Shown here one piece after another: positions 24,777 through 33,506 of a DNA stretch of 64,000 bases. Below the pieces are notes generated by a model that did no database searches, was not told where the DNA came from, and saw only the letters and a program-made list of their open reading frames with translations. The DNA comes from Peptoclostridium sp965368085 (GTDB lineage Bacteria; Bacillota; Clostridia; Peptostreptococcales; Peptostreptococcaceae). Location: NCBI GenBank assembly GCA_965368085.1, contig CBDULP010000001.1, positions 185,222 through 249,221 on the forward strand, written 5' to 3'. Position 1 is the first letter of the stretch. Each line of letters begins with the position of its first letter. The position numbers and the translations under genes were made by a program.

Positions 24777-26051
24777 CTAGTCTCTTAAAAAATAAACAGT
24801 GTCCATTTTTATCTTTTGCGACGCCTTTGTGACTTCTTCCTTTGTAACGGCCCTTATCTTTTCTATCATCTGCTCAGGAGTCTCGAAAACTCCGCTTACA
24901 AGCTGTCCGTAATAAAATTCCGAAAGCGATCCTATGCTGTCTGTCATTGATCTTAGCGAATTGACTATGGCATTTTTGCTGTTTTCCATCTCCTCATCGC
25001 TTATCCTGCCCTTTTTCATGTCCGTCATTTCCCGTTCTATAAGCTTAAGGGCCTTTTCATAGTTTTCAATTTCTATCCCAGAGGCTATAAACATAAGAGC
25101 CTTGTATTTTTCTATGCTTGAGTATATATAGTAGCAAAGGCTTTCCTTTTCCCTTATATTGAGGAACATTTTAGAATGAGCTCCTCCGCCTAGTATGCTC
25201 GAATACAGCGCAAGCGGATAGTATTCATCATCCGTAAAGTGTATATTCGTCCTAAAACCTATGCAAACTTTGCCCTGTGCCACATCAAAGTGCTCTGTGA
25301 CTTCCTTTTTCTTTTCCGGAATCTTGTATACATCTTCCTCTGGAATTTCCACCAGCTCTCTGTCGTCGGCAATCTTTCCTTCAAAAAGGCTCTTTATGCT
25401 GCTTACAACCCTGTCTTTTTCAATGTCGCCAACCACAAGTACATCTATAGGCGATGTATTTATTACATTTACATAGTGCTCGTAGAGGTTCTTTCTGTCT
25501 ATAAGATCAATGTCCTGCTCATACCCATCTTCGTGTATGCTGTAGTTTTCACCGCTGCACATATTTTCTATGCATCTTTCAACCGCATAGTGGGCCTTGT
25601 CGTTCATCCTGCCTCTTATAGCATCCCTGAGATTTTGGGCCTCTATGTCAAAGTACTCCTGCTTGAATCCTCCGTCTTGCACAAGAGGATTAAAGACCAC
25701 GTCCTTTAAAAAGGCCATTCCTTTTTCGAATATATCCTCTTCTATGAACTTGTCATTAGTCATAACAAGCTTGAAGCTCATTATATGCCTTTCTCCCTTT
25801 TTGCCTACACTTGCAACAAGCTTCGAGCCGTACAGTTCGTCAAGCATCTTTGATATTTCAACCTGGTTTTCATACCCCTTGCTTCCGCTTTTTAGAACAT
25901 ACGGAAGGAGAGCATTTTTTGTGGCCTCTCCCCTCACAAGAGGTCTTTTTATGTAAACACTTACAAGATTAGTCTTGAACTTTTTGTTTTCAACGTATAT
26001 GAGATTAACACCTTTTGTTATCTCTATCTTCTCAAAACCGTCCAACTGCAC
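24777..26051 (-). CDS. M16-like protein lacking the zinc motif, YmfF-like
   Basis: 424 residues with the M16 fold pattern (KSGSKGYENQVEISKMLDELYG, FRTNIHFTDDEYYPLALYSSILGGGAHSKMF, REKESLCYYIYSS), but no HxxEH motif at the place where ymfH has it. It is therefore probably the non-catalytic partner of the YmfH peptidase, like the regulatory half of mitochondrial processing peptidase. The start is a GTG close to GGAGG; TTG three codons later is also possible. First gene of the two-gene unit, divergent from ychF. Confidence 0.82.
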   Translation of the reverse strand: MQLDGFEKIEITKGVNLIYVENKKFKTNLVSVYIKRPLVRGEATKNALLPYVLKSGSKGYENQVEISKMLDELYGSKLVASVGKKGERHIMSFKLVMTNDKFIEEDIFEKGMAFLKDVVFNPLVQDGGFKQEYFDIEAQNLRDAIRGRMNDKAHYAVERCIENMCSGENYSIHEDGYEQDIDLIDRKNLYEHYVNVINTSPIDVLVVGDIEKDRVVSSIKSLFEGKIADDRELVEIPEEDVYKIPEKKKEVTEHFDVAQGKVCIGFRTNIHFTDDEYYPLALYSSILGGGAHSKMFLNIREKESLCYYIYSSIEKYKALMFIASGIEIENYEKALKLIEREMTDMKKGRISDEEMENSKNAIVNSLRSMTDSIGSLSEFYYGQLVSGVFETPEQMIEKIRAVTKEEVTKASQKIKMDTVYFLRD

Positions 26052-26167
26052 ATACCTCCTTTTATATTGTGATTATTCATTTAATTCATACATAGGTATT
26101 ATACCATTTTTATGCAGTATGGACTCATATAATTAAGAATCTCAAAGTCATATAATGTCGCAATGTG

Positions 26168-26196
26168 TTGAATATATGTTTCATATAGAGTATAAT
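26168..26196 (+). promoter_or_regulatory. Sigma-A promoter of ychF
   Basis: TTGAAT (26168-26173), 17-base spacer, TATAAT (26191-26196). The transcript would have a leader of about 80 bases before the GGAAG ribosome binding site of ychF. Confidence 0.8.
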
Positions 26197-26280
26197 ATTT
26201 CTGCATGAGATATATTTTTGGAAAAATATTGAATAAGAAGCCAAGGCTTTTATAATAAACAAACGAAAGGAAGATATTTA

Positions 26281-27375
26281 ATGAAATTAGGTATAGTAGG
26301 ACTGCCTAACGTAGGTAAGAGCACACTTTTCAACGCAATAACACAGGCAGGTGCCGAATCTGCAAACTATCCATTTTGCACAATAGACCCGAACATAGGC
26401 GTAGTTTCAGTTCCGGACAAGAGACTTAATGTTCTTGCAGGAATATATGGATCTGAAAAGATACTTCCAACTGCTATAGAATTTTGCGACATAGCAGGAC
26501 TTGTAAAGGGAGCAAGCAAGGGTGAAGGTCTTGGAAACAAGTTCCTTTCTCACATAAGAGAAGTTGAAGCCGTAGTTCACGTTGTAAGATGCTTCGAAGA
26601 CCCTAACGTTGTGCACGTTGACGGATGCATAGGGCCTCTAAGGGACATAGAGACTATAAACCTTGAGCTTATATTCTCTGACCTTGATATGATAGAAAAA
26701 AGACTTCAAAAGACTCAAAAGCTTTCTAAGGGAGACAAGTCTCTTCTTTCAGAGCTTGCAATCCTGAATAAGGTTAAGGATACTCTTGAAGACAACAAAT
26801 GTGCAAGAGCAATGGAACTTACAGACGACGAGGCTGAAATTGTAAAGTCACTCAACCTGCTTACTTTCAAACCTGTTATATACGCTGCAAACGTGTCTGA
26901 AGACGACCTTATGGATGACGGCAACAGCAACGAAAACGTAGCCGCTGTAAGAGAGCATGCAAAGGCTGAAGATGCTGAAGTAGTGGTTGTATGCGCACAG
27001 ATAGAGGCTGAAATATCAGAGCTTGAAGACGACGAGAAAAAAGCGTTCCTTGAGGACCTTGGGCTTTCTGAGTCTGGACTGGACAAGCTTATAAAAGCCG
27101 GATACTCGCTTCTTGGTCTTATAAGTTTCCTTACAGCCGGACCAAAAGAGACAAGGGCTTGGACTGTAAAAAGAGGAAGCAAAGCTCCTCAAGCGGCAGG
27201 AAGAATACACACTGACTTCGAAAGAGGTTTCATAAGAGCCGAAGTTGTTGCCTTTGATGACATTTCAAGAGAGGGAAGCATGTCAGCTGCCAAGGACAAG
27301 GGGCTTGTAAGAGTGGAAGGCAAGGAATACATCGTGAACGACGGAGATGTAATGCTGTTTAGGTTCAACGTATAA
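26281..27375 (+). CDS. ychF: Redox-regulated ATPase/GTPase YchF
   Basis: 364 residues, Obg-related TRAFAC family (OLA1/YchF), which prefers ATP over GTP and binds ribosomes. G1 GLPNVGKSTLFN (7-18), G3 DIAGLVKGASKGEGLGNKFL (about 69-88), the altered G4 NVSE, a coiled-coil insert (about 130-165), and the C-terminal TGS domain (about 282-362: LISFLTAGPKETRAWTVKRG, IHTDFERGFIRAEV, GKEYIVNDGDVMLFRFNV). Strong promoter upstream. Codon use is rich in favoured codons, suggesting good expression. Confidence 0.97.
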   Translation: MKLGIVGLPNVGKSTLFNAITQAGAESANYPFCTIDPNIGVVSVPDKRLNVLAGIYGSEKILPTAIEFCDIAGLVKGASKGEGLGNKFLSHIREVEAVVHVVRCFEDPNVVHVDGCIGPLRDIETINLELIFSDLDMIEKRLQKTQKLSKGDKSLLSELAILNKVKDTLEDNKCARAMELTDDEAEIVKSLNLLTFKPVIYAANVSEDDLMDDGNSNENVAAVREHAKAEDAEVVVVCAQIEAEISELEDDEKKAFLEDLGLSESGLDKLIKAGYSLLGLISFLTAGPKETRAWTVKRGSKAPQAAGRIHTDFERGFIRAEVVAFDDISREGSMSAAKDKGLVRVEGKEYIVNDGDVMLFRFNV

Positions 27376-27404
27376 TAATTATAATAATTGAAACTGCAAA
27401 ATAC

Positions 27405-27447
27405 AATTAACCGCTGCAGACCCCATCCGGGTATGCAGCGGTTAATT
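27405..27447 (+). terminator. Long stem-loop after ychF
   Basis: AATTAACCGCTGCA (27405-27418) and TGCAGCGGTTAATT (27434-27447) pair perfectly over 14 bp; only a short T-rich stretch follows. It is probably the ychF terminator, possibly leaky into the HNH gene. Confidence 0.65.
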
Positions 27448-27485
27448 TCATATTTGGAAATCCAAGAAAATGGAGGGAGATTTCT

Positions 27486-27740
27486 TTGGGCTACAGAGAT
27501 GAAAGATTCAAAAAAGAAAAGAGCAATTACGGATGGTACTCCTGCGCGCAATGCGGCAAGAAAGGGAGAAAAAGCGACATGGACGTGGATCACATTTTTC
27601 CAAAGTCCAAAGGCGGCCCCAACTCGACATTCAACACACAGCTGCTTTGCAAAACCTGCAACAGATCAAAGGGTGCAAAGGTCGACAGCCGCGTAGTCAA
27701 GGGATATACCAACAAGGTAATGGGGCTTTTTAGAAAATAA
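27486..27740 (+). CDS. Small HNH endonuclease-family protein
   Basis: 84 residues. Zinc-binding CAQCG (20-24) and CKTCN (about 61-65) flank an HNH core: DMDVDHIFPKSKGGPN (about 32-47, first His in DHI) and NTQLLCKTCNRSKG. Such free-standing HNH proteins cut or nick DNA; the substrate is unknown. TTG start with GGAGGGAG 6 bases ahead, the best translation signal in the area. It follows ychF and precedes the IS element. Longer readings in the overlapping frames have no conserved pattern. Confidence 0.8.
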   Translation: MGYRDERFKKEKSNYGWYSCAQCGKKGRKSDMDVDHIFPKSKGGPNSTFNTQLLCKTCNRSKGAKVDSRVVKGYTNKVMGLFRK

Positions 27741-27887
27741 ATTTTAAAAATTCAAAACACCAGTTGTGCCGCATACATAAGTTCAAATTACATAATTCGC
27801 CGTAAAGCCCCTTGCTTTAGCTATGGGGATATAAGGCGTTTTCTTTTGCCGCTCGTATTAGATGGAAGTTGAATACATAATACAAGT

Positions 27888-28295
27888 ATGGATAATAAAT
27901 ATAAATCAAACAAGAATATAGTATACTCTTGCAAATATCATGTAGTATGGTGTCCAAAGTATCGTAGAAAAGTCTTAGTTGATGATGTGGCAAACTCTTT
28001 AAAGGAGCTGATCATAGAAATCTGCAATATCAATCAAGCTGAACTCATAGAGCTTGAGATAATGCCCGACCACGTTCATCTGCTGGTGGATGTAGACCCT
28101 CAGTTTGGAATACACAAGCTGGTAAAGCGAATCAAGGGCAAAACATCAAGAGAATTGAGGGAGAACTACCCTTTTCTCAAAACCAAACTTCCTACGTTAT
28201 GGACTAATAGCTACTTTGTATCAACTGTTGGTGGTGATCCACTTTCAGTAGTCAAGCAGTATATTGAAAACCAAAAAACTTCTCAAAGGGGGTGA
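27888..28295 (+). CDS. tnpA: IS200/IS605 Y1 transposase
   Basis: 135 residues, a HUH single-strand transposase that cuts and joins the ends of the excised circle at replication forks. HUH motif in MPDHVHLLVD (His about 64 and 66), conserved KYRRKVL near the N terminus, and the catalytic tyrosine in VVKQYIENQ (about 127). Full length. The RBS is weak; its stop lies a few bases before the tnpB start. Confidence 0.95.
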   Translation: MDNKYKSNKNIVYSCKYHVVWCPKYRRKVLVDDVANSLKELIIEICNINQAELIELEIMPDHVHLLVDVDPQFGIHKLVKRIKGKTSRELRENYPFLKTKLPTLWTNSYFVSTVGGDPLSVVKQYIENQKTSQRG

Positions 28296-28299
28296 TATT

Positions 28300-29349
28300 G
28301 TGAAAACTGTCAAGTTGAAATTGAAGCCGAGTAAGTCCCAAGCCGTAGAGCTTTCTAGGCTGGCTAGGGAATATATTAAGCAAGCTAATCTGCTCGTTCA
28401 AAACGCAGTGTCTGATGGTAACTTCCCTAAAGTGACTTCAAAACATATAGATTCCAATATCCCCGCTGTTGTGAAGAACGAACTCATTAGATACGCCAAG
28501 ACCAAGTTCAAGCAATTTGGAAACTGTACTTTCAAGAAACCCACTGCTTCATGGAATAACCAAAACTACTCAGTAGAAGAAAAGTCAATAGCTTTTCCTA
28601 TTATTGTAGATGGAAAGGTCAAGAAAACCAAAGTCAAAGCCCTAATACCTGCTGAACTGCTTGAAAAACTGAGCAGTTCAAAACTAGGTGCTCTGAGAGT
28701 ATCTAAAAAAGGCTTCCACTGGATAGCCCAAATTGCCATAGAGAACAACCCTGTAAAATGCTCTGGGATTGAAACCCTAGGTGTAGACCTTGGCATACTC
28801 TGTCCAGCTGTTGGAGTAGTGGCTTCTACTGGCAAAACCAAGTTCTTTGGAAACGGCAGATACAACAAGTATCTCCGCAGAAAATACAAAGAACTTAGAA
28901 AAACTCTAGGCAAAACTAAAAAGCTAAACGCTATAAAGCGAATCAAAGACAAGGAATCCAAAATAATGCGTGACATCAACCATAAGATTTCCAGAAGCAT
29001 AATAAATTTCGCAGTTGAAAACAACTGTGGGACTATTAATCTGGAGAGTCTTTCTGGCATACGTCAGACCTCGAAAGCTGGAGGTAAAAACAAAGCTAAT
29101 CTGCATACTTGGACTTTCTTTGAACTGTCAACTTTTATAGAGTATAAAGCCTATGAACTTGGTATAAAAGTCAACTATATCGACCCTAAATACACTTCTC
29201 AGGAGTGTCCTGATTGTGGTGCGAAAAACAAGGTAAATAGTAGACACTACAAATGCAGTTGTGGCTATAAAACTCATAGAGATAGACTTGGAGCTTTGAA
29301 TATCGCCAAAAAAAAATCTAATCTGTATGGTCATAGTGCAGATGCCTAG
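28300..29349 (+). CDS. tnpB: RNA-guided nuclease TnpB (OrfB)
   Basis: 349 residues. RuvC-like catalytic acids are present: D in LGVDLGILCP (about 170), E in GTINLESLSGIRQ (about 253) and D in HRDRLGALNIAKK (about 333). The zinc finger has CPDCG (about 302-306) and CSCGY (about 321-325). TnpB family proteins cut DNA guided by an RNA from the right end of the element and help keep the IS in place. GTG start 28300, with AAAGGGGGTG ahead; an in-frame ATG 12 codons earlier lies in the tnpA end and lacks an RBS. Confidence 0.94.
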   Translation: MKTVKLKLKPSKSQAVELSRLAREYIKQANLLVQNAVSDGNFPKVTSKHIDSNIPAVVKNELIRYAKTKFKQFGNCTFKKPTASWNNQNYSVEEKSIAFPIIVDGKVKKTKVKALIPAELLEKLSSSKLGALRVSKKGFHWIAQIAIENNPVKCSGIETLGVDLGILCPAVGVVASTGKTKFFGNGRYNKYLRRKYKELRKTLGKTKKLNAIKRIKDKESKIMRDINHKISRSIINFAVENNCGTINLESLSGIRQTSKAGGKNKANLHTWTFFELSTFIEYKAYELGIKVNYIDPKYTSQECPDCGAKNKVNSRHYKCSCGYKTHRDRLGALNIAKKKSNLYGHSADA

Positions 29350-29494
29350 GGAACTATATGTTCTGCCCTAGGAGGGGTGATGGCACACCCTTGAACTCAG
29401 AGTCATACTGGCATACCAGAAACGGACTTGCCTTTAATCATCTGAGAATCCCCCGAATTTATTCGTGGGGAGTGTCAATTCCCCCTCGATATAT
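29300..29494 (+). ncRNA. Probable TnpB guide (omega) RNA
   Basis: By analogy with characterised IS605 elements, the RNA overlaps the tnpB 3' end, runs through the right-end hairpin and finishes with a guide copied from the flank. Here 29350-29478 is non-coding and structured: CCTAGGG and CCCTAGG (29347-29353 and 29368-29374) form a 7-bp stem, and the hairpin at 29450-29470 is next to the end. The guide would begin at 29479 (TTCCCCCTCGATATAT). The 5' end is not visible from sequence. Confidence 0.5.
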
Positions 29495-29616
29495 TATTCT
29501 GAAACCACTCCTATTATAATAATTTCAACGGGTCTAGTAAAATCGAAAATGTGAATACTCATTCATACGACTATAAATAAAACTAATATAGTTCTCCACT
29601 GTATTAGCCATATACT

Positions 29617-29880
29617 TCACATTTGAAGCTTGCTTGAACAGTTGTGGCAGTATTTCAGATCTTTATTCGGAAGTCTTGTATCAAACCGCTTGCCGCATAC
29701 TGGACATTTGAACTGCATGTCAAAATAGACTCCGACTCCAAATATCAAAACAAACAGTATAATCCTCAGTATGCCTTCAAAAAACACCGCAGGAACAGAG
29801 CTCAATAAAATGCATATGAAACCGTACTTCTTTAATCTTACAGACCTTTTGAACCCTTCAAAAACCTCTTCTTCGCTCAT
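29617..29880 (-). CDS. Small membrane protein with C-terminal zinc ribbon
   Basis: About 87 residues from the ATG at 29880 (GGAG 8 bases ahead; an ATG six codons earlier overlaps this site). A cytoplasmic start, one or two membrane segments (about 20-58, FICILLSSVPAVFFEGILRI and a second stretch), then a zinc ribbon with CPVCG and CHNCSS. I do not recognise the family. It lies at the edge of the island next to the IS element and may be an ordinary gene that marks the original chromosome. Confidence 0.55.
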   Translation of the reverse strand: MSEEEVFEGFKRSVRLKKYGFICILLSSVPAVFFEGILRIILFVLIFGVGVYFDMQFKCPVCGKRFDTRLPNKDLKYCHNCSSKLQM

Positions 29881-30023
29881 GCTTTCATCTCCATTCAAAG
29901 CATATGCTTACCATGTAGCTCCAAGCTATATTGAAATTATACTTTTAGTGAAATCCAAATACTATATCATTTAAAAACCAATATCCTCATTGTAAATGCC
30001 AGTCTTTTATTCGCTGAACAGGC

Positions 30024-30716
30024 CTAATAAATCTCAAGCATAAAACAGTTGTCTCTAAGCCAGCTTTTTCTTTCATTATAGTCGGGAATTATGCTTTCCA
30101 CAAGATTCCAAAAGCTGGCTGAGTGGTTCATGTGGACAAGGTGGCAAAGCTCGTGAACAACCACATAGTCAACTATTTCAATCGGAGCCATAATAAGCCT
30201 GAAATTGAAATTAAGATTCTTTTTTGAGCTGCAGCTTCCCCATCGGGTCTTTTGGTTTTTTATCCTAAAATTGTTGTGCTTTACAGGGATATGCTTTTCA
30301 TAAAATCTTATTTGCTCCGCTATTATGCTTCTTGCCATTTCTCTCAAGTGGCTTTCAACGTGGGCTCTCAGCACAGATTTGGCTCTTGATCTGCTTTTTA
30401 TAGTAACCGTGCCATTTTCAACTTCCACACATTCCTCAAATTCAATGTCTTTTATAATCTCAACCCTTGTATCATGCCTTTTGCCAAGTATCCATATCTT
30501 TCCTCCGTTTTTAATGGAATTTGCATATTCTTCTCTTTTGGAATTACACTCCTTTATCTTTTCGAGTTTTCCCCTTATCCAGCCTTCTTTGGATTGCACA
30601 AATTCAGCAATAGCCCCTTTCGGGTATCCCAAAGGGGCTATTACTGTTATTTCTCCATTTTTGTCTATTCTAAGTTCTATTGTCTTTCGCCTTTTGTATT
30701 TTACTGTATAGTCCAT
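30024..30716 (-). CDS. YgjP-like metallopeptidase domain protein (DUF45)
   Basis: 230 residues. Zincin motif HELCHLVHMNHSASFW (about 179-194) with HExxH-like HELCH and a third His, preceded by TRWGSCSSKKNLNFNFRL, the hallmark of YgjP/WLM-type SprT-like proteins. Such genes are common next to type I restriction and other defence systems; their substrate is unclear. It is likely co-transcribed with hepT/mntA upstream. The 5' part (30609-30642) contains a 12-bp perfect inverted repeat within the coding sequence. Confidence 0.82.
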   Translation of the reverse strand: MDYTVKYKRRKTIELRIDKNGEITVIAPLGYPKGAIAEFVQSKEGWIRGKLEKIKECNSKREEYANSIKNGGKIWILGKRHDTRVEIIKDIEFEECVEVENGTVTIKSRSRAKSVLRAHVESHLREMARSIIAEQIRFYEKHIPVKHNNFRIKNQKTRWGSCSSKKNLNFNFRLIMAPIEIVDYVVVHELCHLVHMNHSASFWNLVESIIPDYNERKSWLRDNCFMLEIY

Positions 30717-30740
30717 AATCCACTTCCATTTCCTGTATCC

Positions 30741-31184
30741 CTATTGTAGCTTCGATGCATATTCAATGGTTTTTTCTATGTCTCCTATAAGGGGCGCAGC
30801 CATTCCCAAAACCTCCTTGAATATCTCGCTTACAACCTCAGGCAAATATTCATGAGCTATGTCATTTCTAAGCCTTCGTATCTTTTTCAGTTGCTCCGCA
30901 TTTTCTATTATATTCCTTTTTTCCGCCCTGTTTATCCTGTCTATTACAGTTCCCCTGCCCTCTAGCTCTATTATGTCTATCAGCCTGAAAACCTTTTGGA
31001 TAAGTATGTCACTAGCCCTCGAAAACCTGCTTGTAAGCGCCTCAAACCTGTCCAGTTCGTCAAATGTGTACTCTTCCTTTATCCCTATATTGCTGCATGT
31101 TTTATATGAATACTTGAGTATCTCATTTGCACCCTTTAAAAGGTTTATCTCTTCAGTCAAGAGCTCTTTTTCATTTCTTTTCAA
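30741..31184 (-). CDS. hepT: HepT-like toxin (HEPN ribonuclease)
   Basis: 147 residues, all-alpha HEPN fold. The RNase motif RNDIAHEY (about 109-116) fits Rx4HxY exactly. It is normally blocked by its partner MntA, which adds AMP to the tyrosine of the motif. The start is a TTG overlapping the mntA stop (TTGA), with GGGGG ahead. The pair is a type VII toxin-antitoxin module, often found in defence islands. Confidence 0.85.
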   Translation of the reverse strand: MKRNEKELLTEEINLLKGANEILKYSYKTCSNIGIKEEYTFDELDRFEALTSRFSRASDILIQKVFRLIDIIELEGRGTVIDRINRAEKRNIIENAEQLKKIRRLRNDIAHEYLPEVVSEIFKEVLGMAAPLIGDIEKTIEYASKLQ

Positions 31185-31462
31185 ATTAGCACCCCCTTTT
31201 CAAGTGCGATTCTTACAAATGGCTTTGAATCGTCTTTTGATATTACTATGTCTATCTTCTGTTCTCCAATTCCATCTTGAATTTCATTTTTTATTTCCCT
31301 TGAATTTTTCTGCTGGAGTTTTTCAGACATTATCAGTATGTCTATGTCTCCTCCTCTTGCATTATCGTCAACTCTAGATCCAAATATATATATCTTGGAA
31401 CTTGGGTCTTTTGTATATATAGCCTTTTTTATCACTTCTATTTCAAAATCTGTAAGTCTCAT
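31181..31462 (-). CDS. mntA: MntA-like antitoxin (minimal nucleotidyltransferase)
   Basis: 93 residues. The nucleotidyltransferase signature GSRVDDNARGGDIDILI (about 28-44) gives GSx(9)DxD, with a third acid in QKIDIVISKD (about 71). It would AMPylate HepT at the tyrosine of Rx4HxY and so neutralise it. It precedes hepT and overlaps it by 4 bases. Confidence 0.86.
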   Translation of the reverse strand: MRLTDFEIEVIKKAIYTKDPSSKIYIFGSRVDDNARGGDIDILIMSEKLQQKNSREIKNEIQDGIGEQKIDIVISKDDSKPFVRIALEKGVLI

Positions 31463-31506
31463 AAATTTATATCTGCCCCTCTTTTATCTGATTGCCTGCA
31501 AAACAT

Positions 31507-31728
31507 CTAAAGCTCCATTTCATTTAGAATATCTCTTAGTTTTTTGAGTTCCTCTTTATCCATAGTGATTCCCTTTCCCATTTTCTCGTGCTCGGGGGCC
31601 CAGTCCCTCAGATCGTACTTTGCCTGCCTACCATTCCAGCTTATGAGATTCAGCTCTTTTGTCCATCCCTTGGATGACTCTGAAACCACGCCTATTTGCT
31701 CTTCTATTTCGTATTTTATACCAGCCAC
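31507..31728 (-). CDS. PC4/YdbC-family ssDNA-binding protein
   Basis: 73 residues. The PC4-like fold is suggested by IEEQIGVVSES, the central block ELNLISWNGRQAKYDLRDWA and the C-terminal helix LTMDKEEL-like stretch (MDKEELKKLRDILNEM). Firmicute YdbC proteins bind single-stranded DNA and RNA as dimers and may help transcription. GTG start 6 bases after GGAGGG. Its place between a GmrSD gene and mntA is unusual; it may serve the defence cluster or have been carried along. Confidence 0.82.
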   Translation of the reverse strand: MAGIKYEIEEQIGVVSESSKGWTKELNLISWNGRQAKYDLRDWAPEHEKMGKGITMDKEELKKLRDILNEMEL

Positions 31729-31766
31729 TGTATGCCCTCCCTTTCAAACCTGTTCTCATAAAAAAT

Positions 31767-33443
31767 CTACATATACTTGTTGTCAACCAGAATGTCTACA
31801 ATATTATTCTGCCTCTTTTGAAGCATCTGAGGCGTCCAACTGTTGTTTTGATCTATAAATACTTTGTTTGCATTAAATGCGTCAATTCTCGTCTTTAGAT
31901 ACTTTTCCTTCTTAGCTTCAAAGTCAAGGTTGCTAAGCGCACTATTTTTCTTTTTGCTTATGAGCACAAGATTAGCCAGTTTGTTTGTCCACTCATGCCT
32001 TTCCTGCTCTGAAAAATCTTTTATCCACTGGCTTGAAGCCGCAGGATTTTGAGGAAGAACATGTTCCACAGTTATATACTTGTATCCCGAAAGATGAACC
32101 GTATTGTCTCCCATGAGGTATTCCAGCTTAAGCAGAAGATGTCTTGCAAACTGCCTTTTGTAAACATCAGCGCTTATACTTTCTTTCATCTCATCCACAT
32201 TCACTTTGAACAAAATTTTGTTGTCCAAAAGCTCATCCGCGCTGCCAGATCCATCTATGCCCTTTATTATGGCATTCATGGCATCAAGCCTCTTTGTCGG
32301 CGTAACAGCGCATATCCAGTCTCCTGAAAACTTGTATTCCAGTTTTTTGAGAAATTCTTCAAGCCTGTAATATTCGAATTTTTTGAAGTAGTGCATAAGC
32401 GGCGGAATCCAATCTTCAGACCTAAGCCCTATTTTCATTATGGCCACAAGATTCTTGAATTCATTTGACAGCGAAACATCCTGAAGGTCTATTATGCTTT
32501 CATATATTTCGTTGTACTTCATTATAATATCGAAGCTTTCCTTTCCCTTTTCAAGTCTTCCCGGCTTGTACACCTTTTCGCTAAACTCTTCCAAAAGATT
32601 TGAGCGCGCCTTTTCCTTTACAAGGATAGTCCTTATAAATTGGAGGAATCGGTCAAAACCGTCACCATGTTTGCCCTCGATCTCCTCCCACACGGAAGCG
32701 TATTTTCTAATTTCCCTTTCCCCTGAAAGCTCCCCTATGTTTTGTGACTTGAGTATGTCTGCGCTTGTAAGCGGAATACCCCTGTCGTTTAGTATGGTAA
32801 ACATCCTGAATGCATCCTCGGCATTGCCAGTGGAAACGTATATGAACATGGCATTATTGAATACGAATTTCACGAATAAAACAAGGTCTTCCTTCTGGCT
32901 TAAAAGCTCCCTTAAAACAAGTATTGCATTTGCCATATGTGAAAGTGAGACATTGTCATTTTTGCTCCACTGGACAAGTTCTTCTGTCTTTGATGTCCCG
33001 TCCTGCTCTATTATGTACTTGTTTATAAACTCACACACATTGTCTCTTATCTTGTATGTAAGTCTCATCCTCTCTGGGATTCCTTCAAGCACATCCTCTT
33101 CCTGGTATATTTTCTCCTGTATTGTCGCCTTGAACTTGTTCTGATCTATAAGATCCCTCAAAACCGCCATCATTATGAAAAATGTAGTCAATCTTTGCTG
33201 GCCGTCCAACACTTCATATTCTGGAAAGTCGGACCCTACTATTCTTTTCAATACAAGCGAACCGAGAAAATAATCATTGTCCGACTTGTTTTCACATGCG
33301 TATGAAAGGTCCTCCACAAGCTCGGTTATATTGTCGCTCTTCCAAACATACGACCTTTGATACTCCGGTATGCAAAACCAAAAATCTTCCGAAAATATCT
33401 TTTTAAATTCAGCCTTTGCTGCATCAATTCTTCCATTGGGCAT
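31767..33443 (-). CDS. GmrSD-type restriction protein (DUF262 + DUF1524)
   Basis: 558 residues. N-terminal DUF262: IPEYQRSYVW (about 24-33) and VLDGQQRLTTFF (about 77-88), the ParB-like NTPase site. C-terminal DUF1524: HNH-type nuclease with EHVLPQNP (about 468-475) and NLVLISKKKNSALSN. GmrSD and BrxU proteins cut modified phage DNA (for example glucosylated cytosine) and are often carried with BREX, where methylation-resistant phages would escape. It is placed behind brxL in the same orientation, separated by one unknown gene. Confidence 0.88.
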   Translation of the reverse strand: MPNGRIDAAKAEFKKIFSEDFWFCIPEYQRSYVWKSDNITELVEDLSYACENKSDNDYFLGSLVLKRIVGSDFPEYEVLDGQQRLTTFFIMMAVLRDLIDQNKFKATIQEKIYQEEDVLEGIPERMRLTYKIRDNVCEFINKYIIEQDGTSKTEELVQWSKNDNVSLSHMANAILVLRELLSQKEDLVLFVKFVFNNAMFIYVSTGNAEDAFRMFTILNDRGIPLTSADILKSQNIGELSGEREIRKYASVWEEIEGKHGDGFDRFLQFIRTILVKEKARSNLLEEFSEKVYKPGRLEKGKESFDIIMKYNEIYESIIDLQDVSLSNEFKNLVAIMKIGLRSEDWIPPLMHYFKKFEYYRLEEFLKKLEYKFSGDWICAVTPTKRLDAMNAIIKGIDGSGSADELLDNKILFKVNVDEMKESISADVYKRQFARHLLLKLEYLMGDNTVHLSGYKYITVEHVLPQNPAASSQWIKDFSEQERHEWTNKLANLVLISKKKNSALSNLDFEAKKEKYLKTRIDAFNANKVFIDQNNSWTPQMLQKRQNNIVDILVDNKYM

Positions 33444-33506
33444 TTTTATTCCCCCTTAAAATCTTTTAACTGCATAAAATTAAAGTTCCAGCAGTCATTT
33501 ATAAAA

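Larger units (their letters stand above)
27792..29478 (+). mobile_element. IS200/IS605-family insertion sequence, IS608-like
   Basis: About 1.69 kb. It holds tnpA and tnpB in the same direction. The left flank ends in TTAC (27788-27791), and the right end is TCAA (29475-29478), the same tetranucleotides known for IS608. Subterminal imperfect hairpins are present: left 27798-27838 (CGCC..GGCG with CCCC..GGGG inside) and right 29450-29470 (CCCCCGAAT..ATTCGTGGGG). As expected for single-strand transposition there are no terminal inverted repeats or target duplication. Both genes are open and motifs intact, so the element may be active. Exact ends are inferred from the tetranucleotides. Confidence 0.82.

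Noticed and set aside
27388..27733. Longer overlapping reading frames around the HNH gene
   Set aside because: They lack conserved motifs and RBS; the frame at 27486 has the CxxC pairs and the HNH core.
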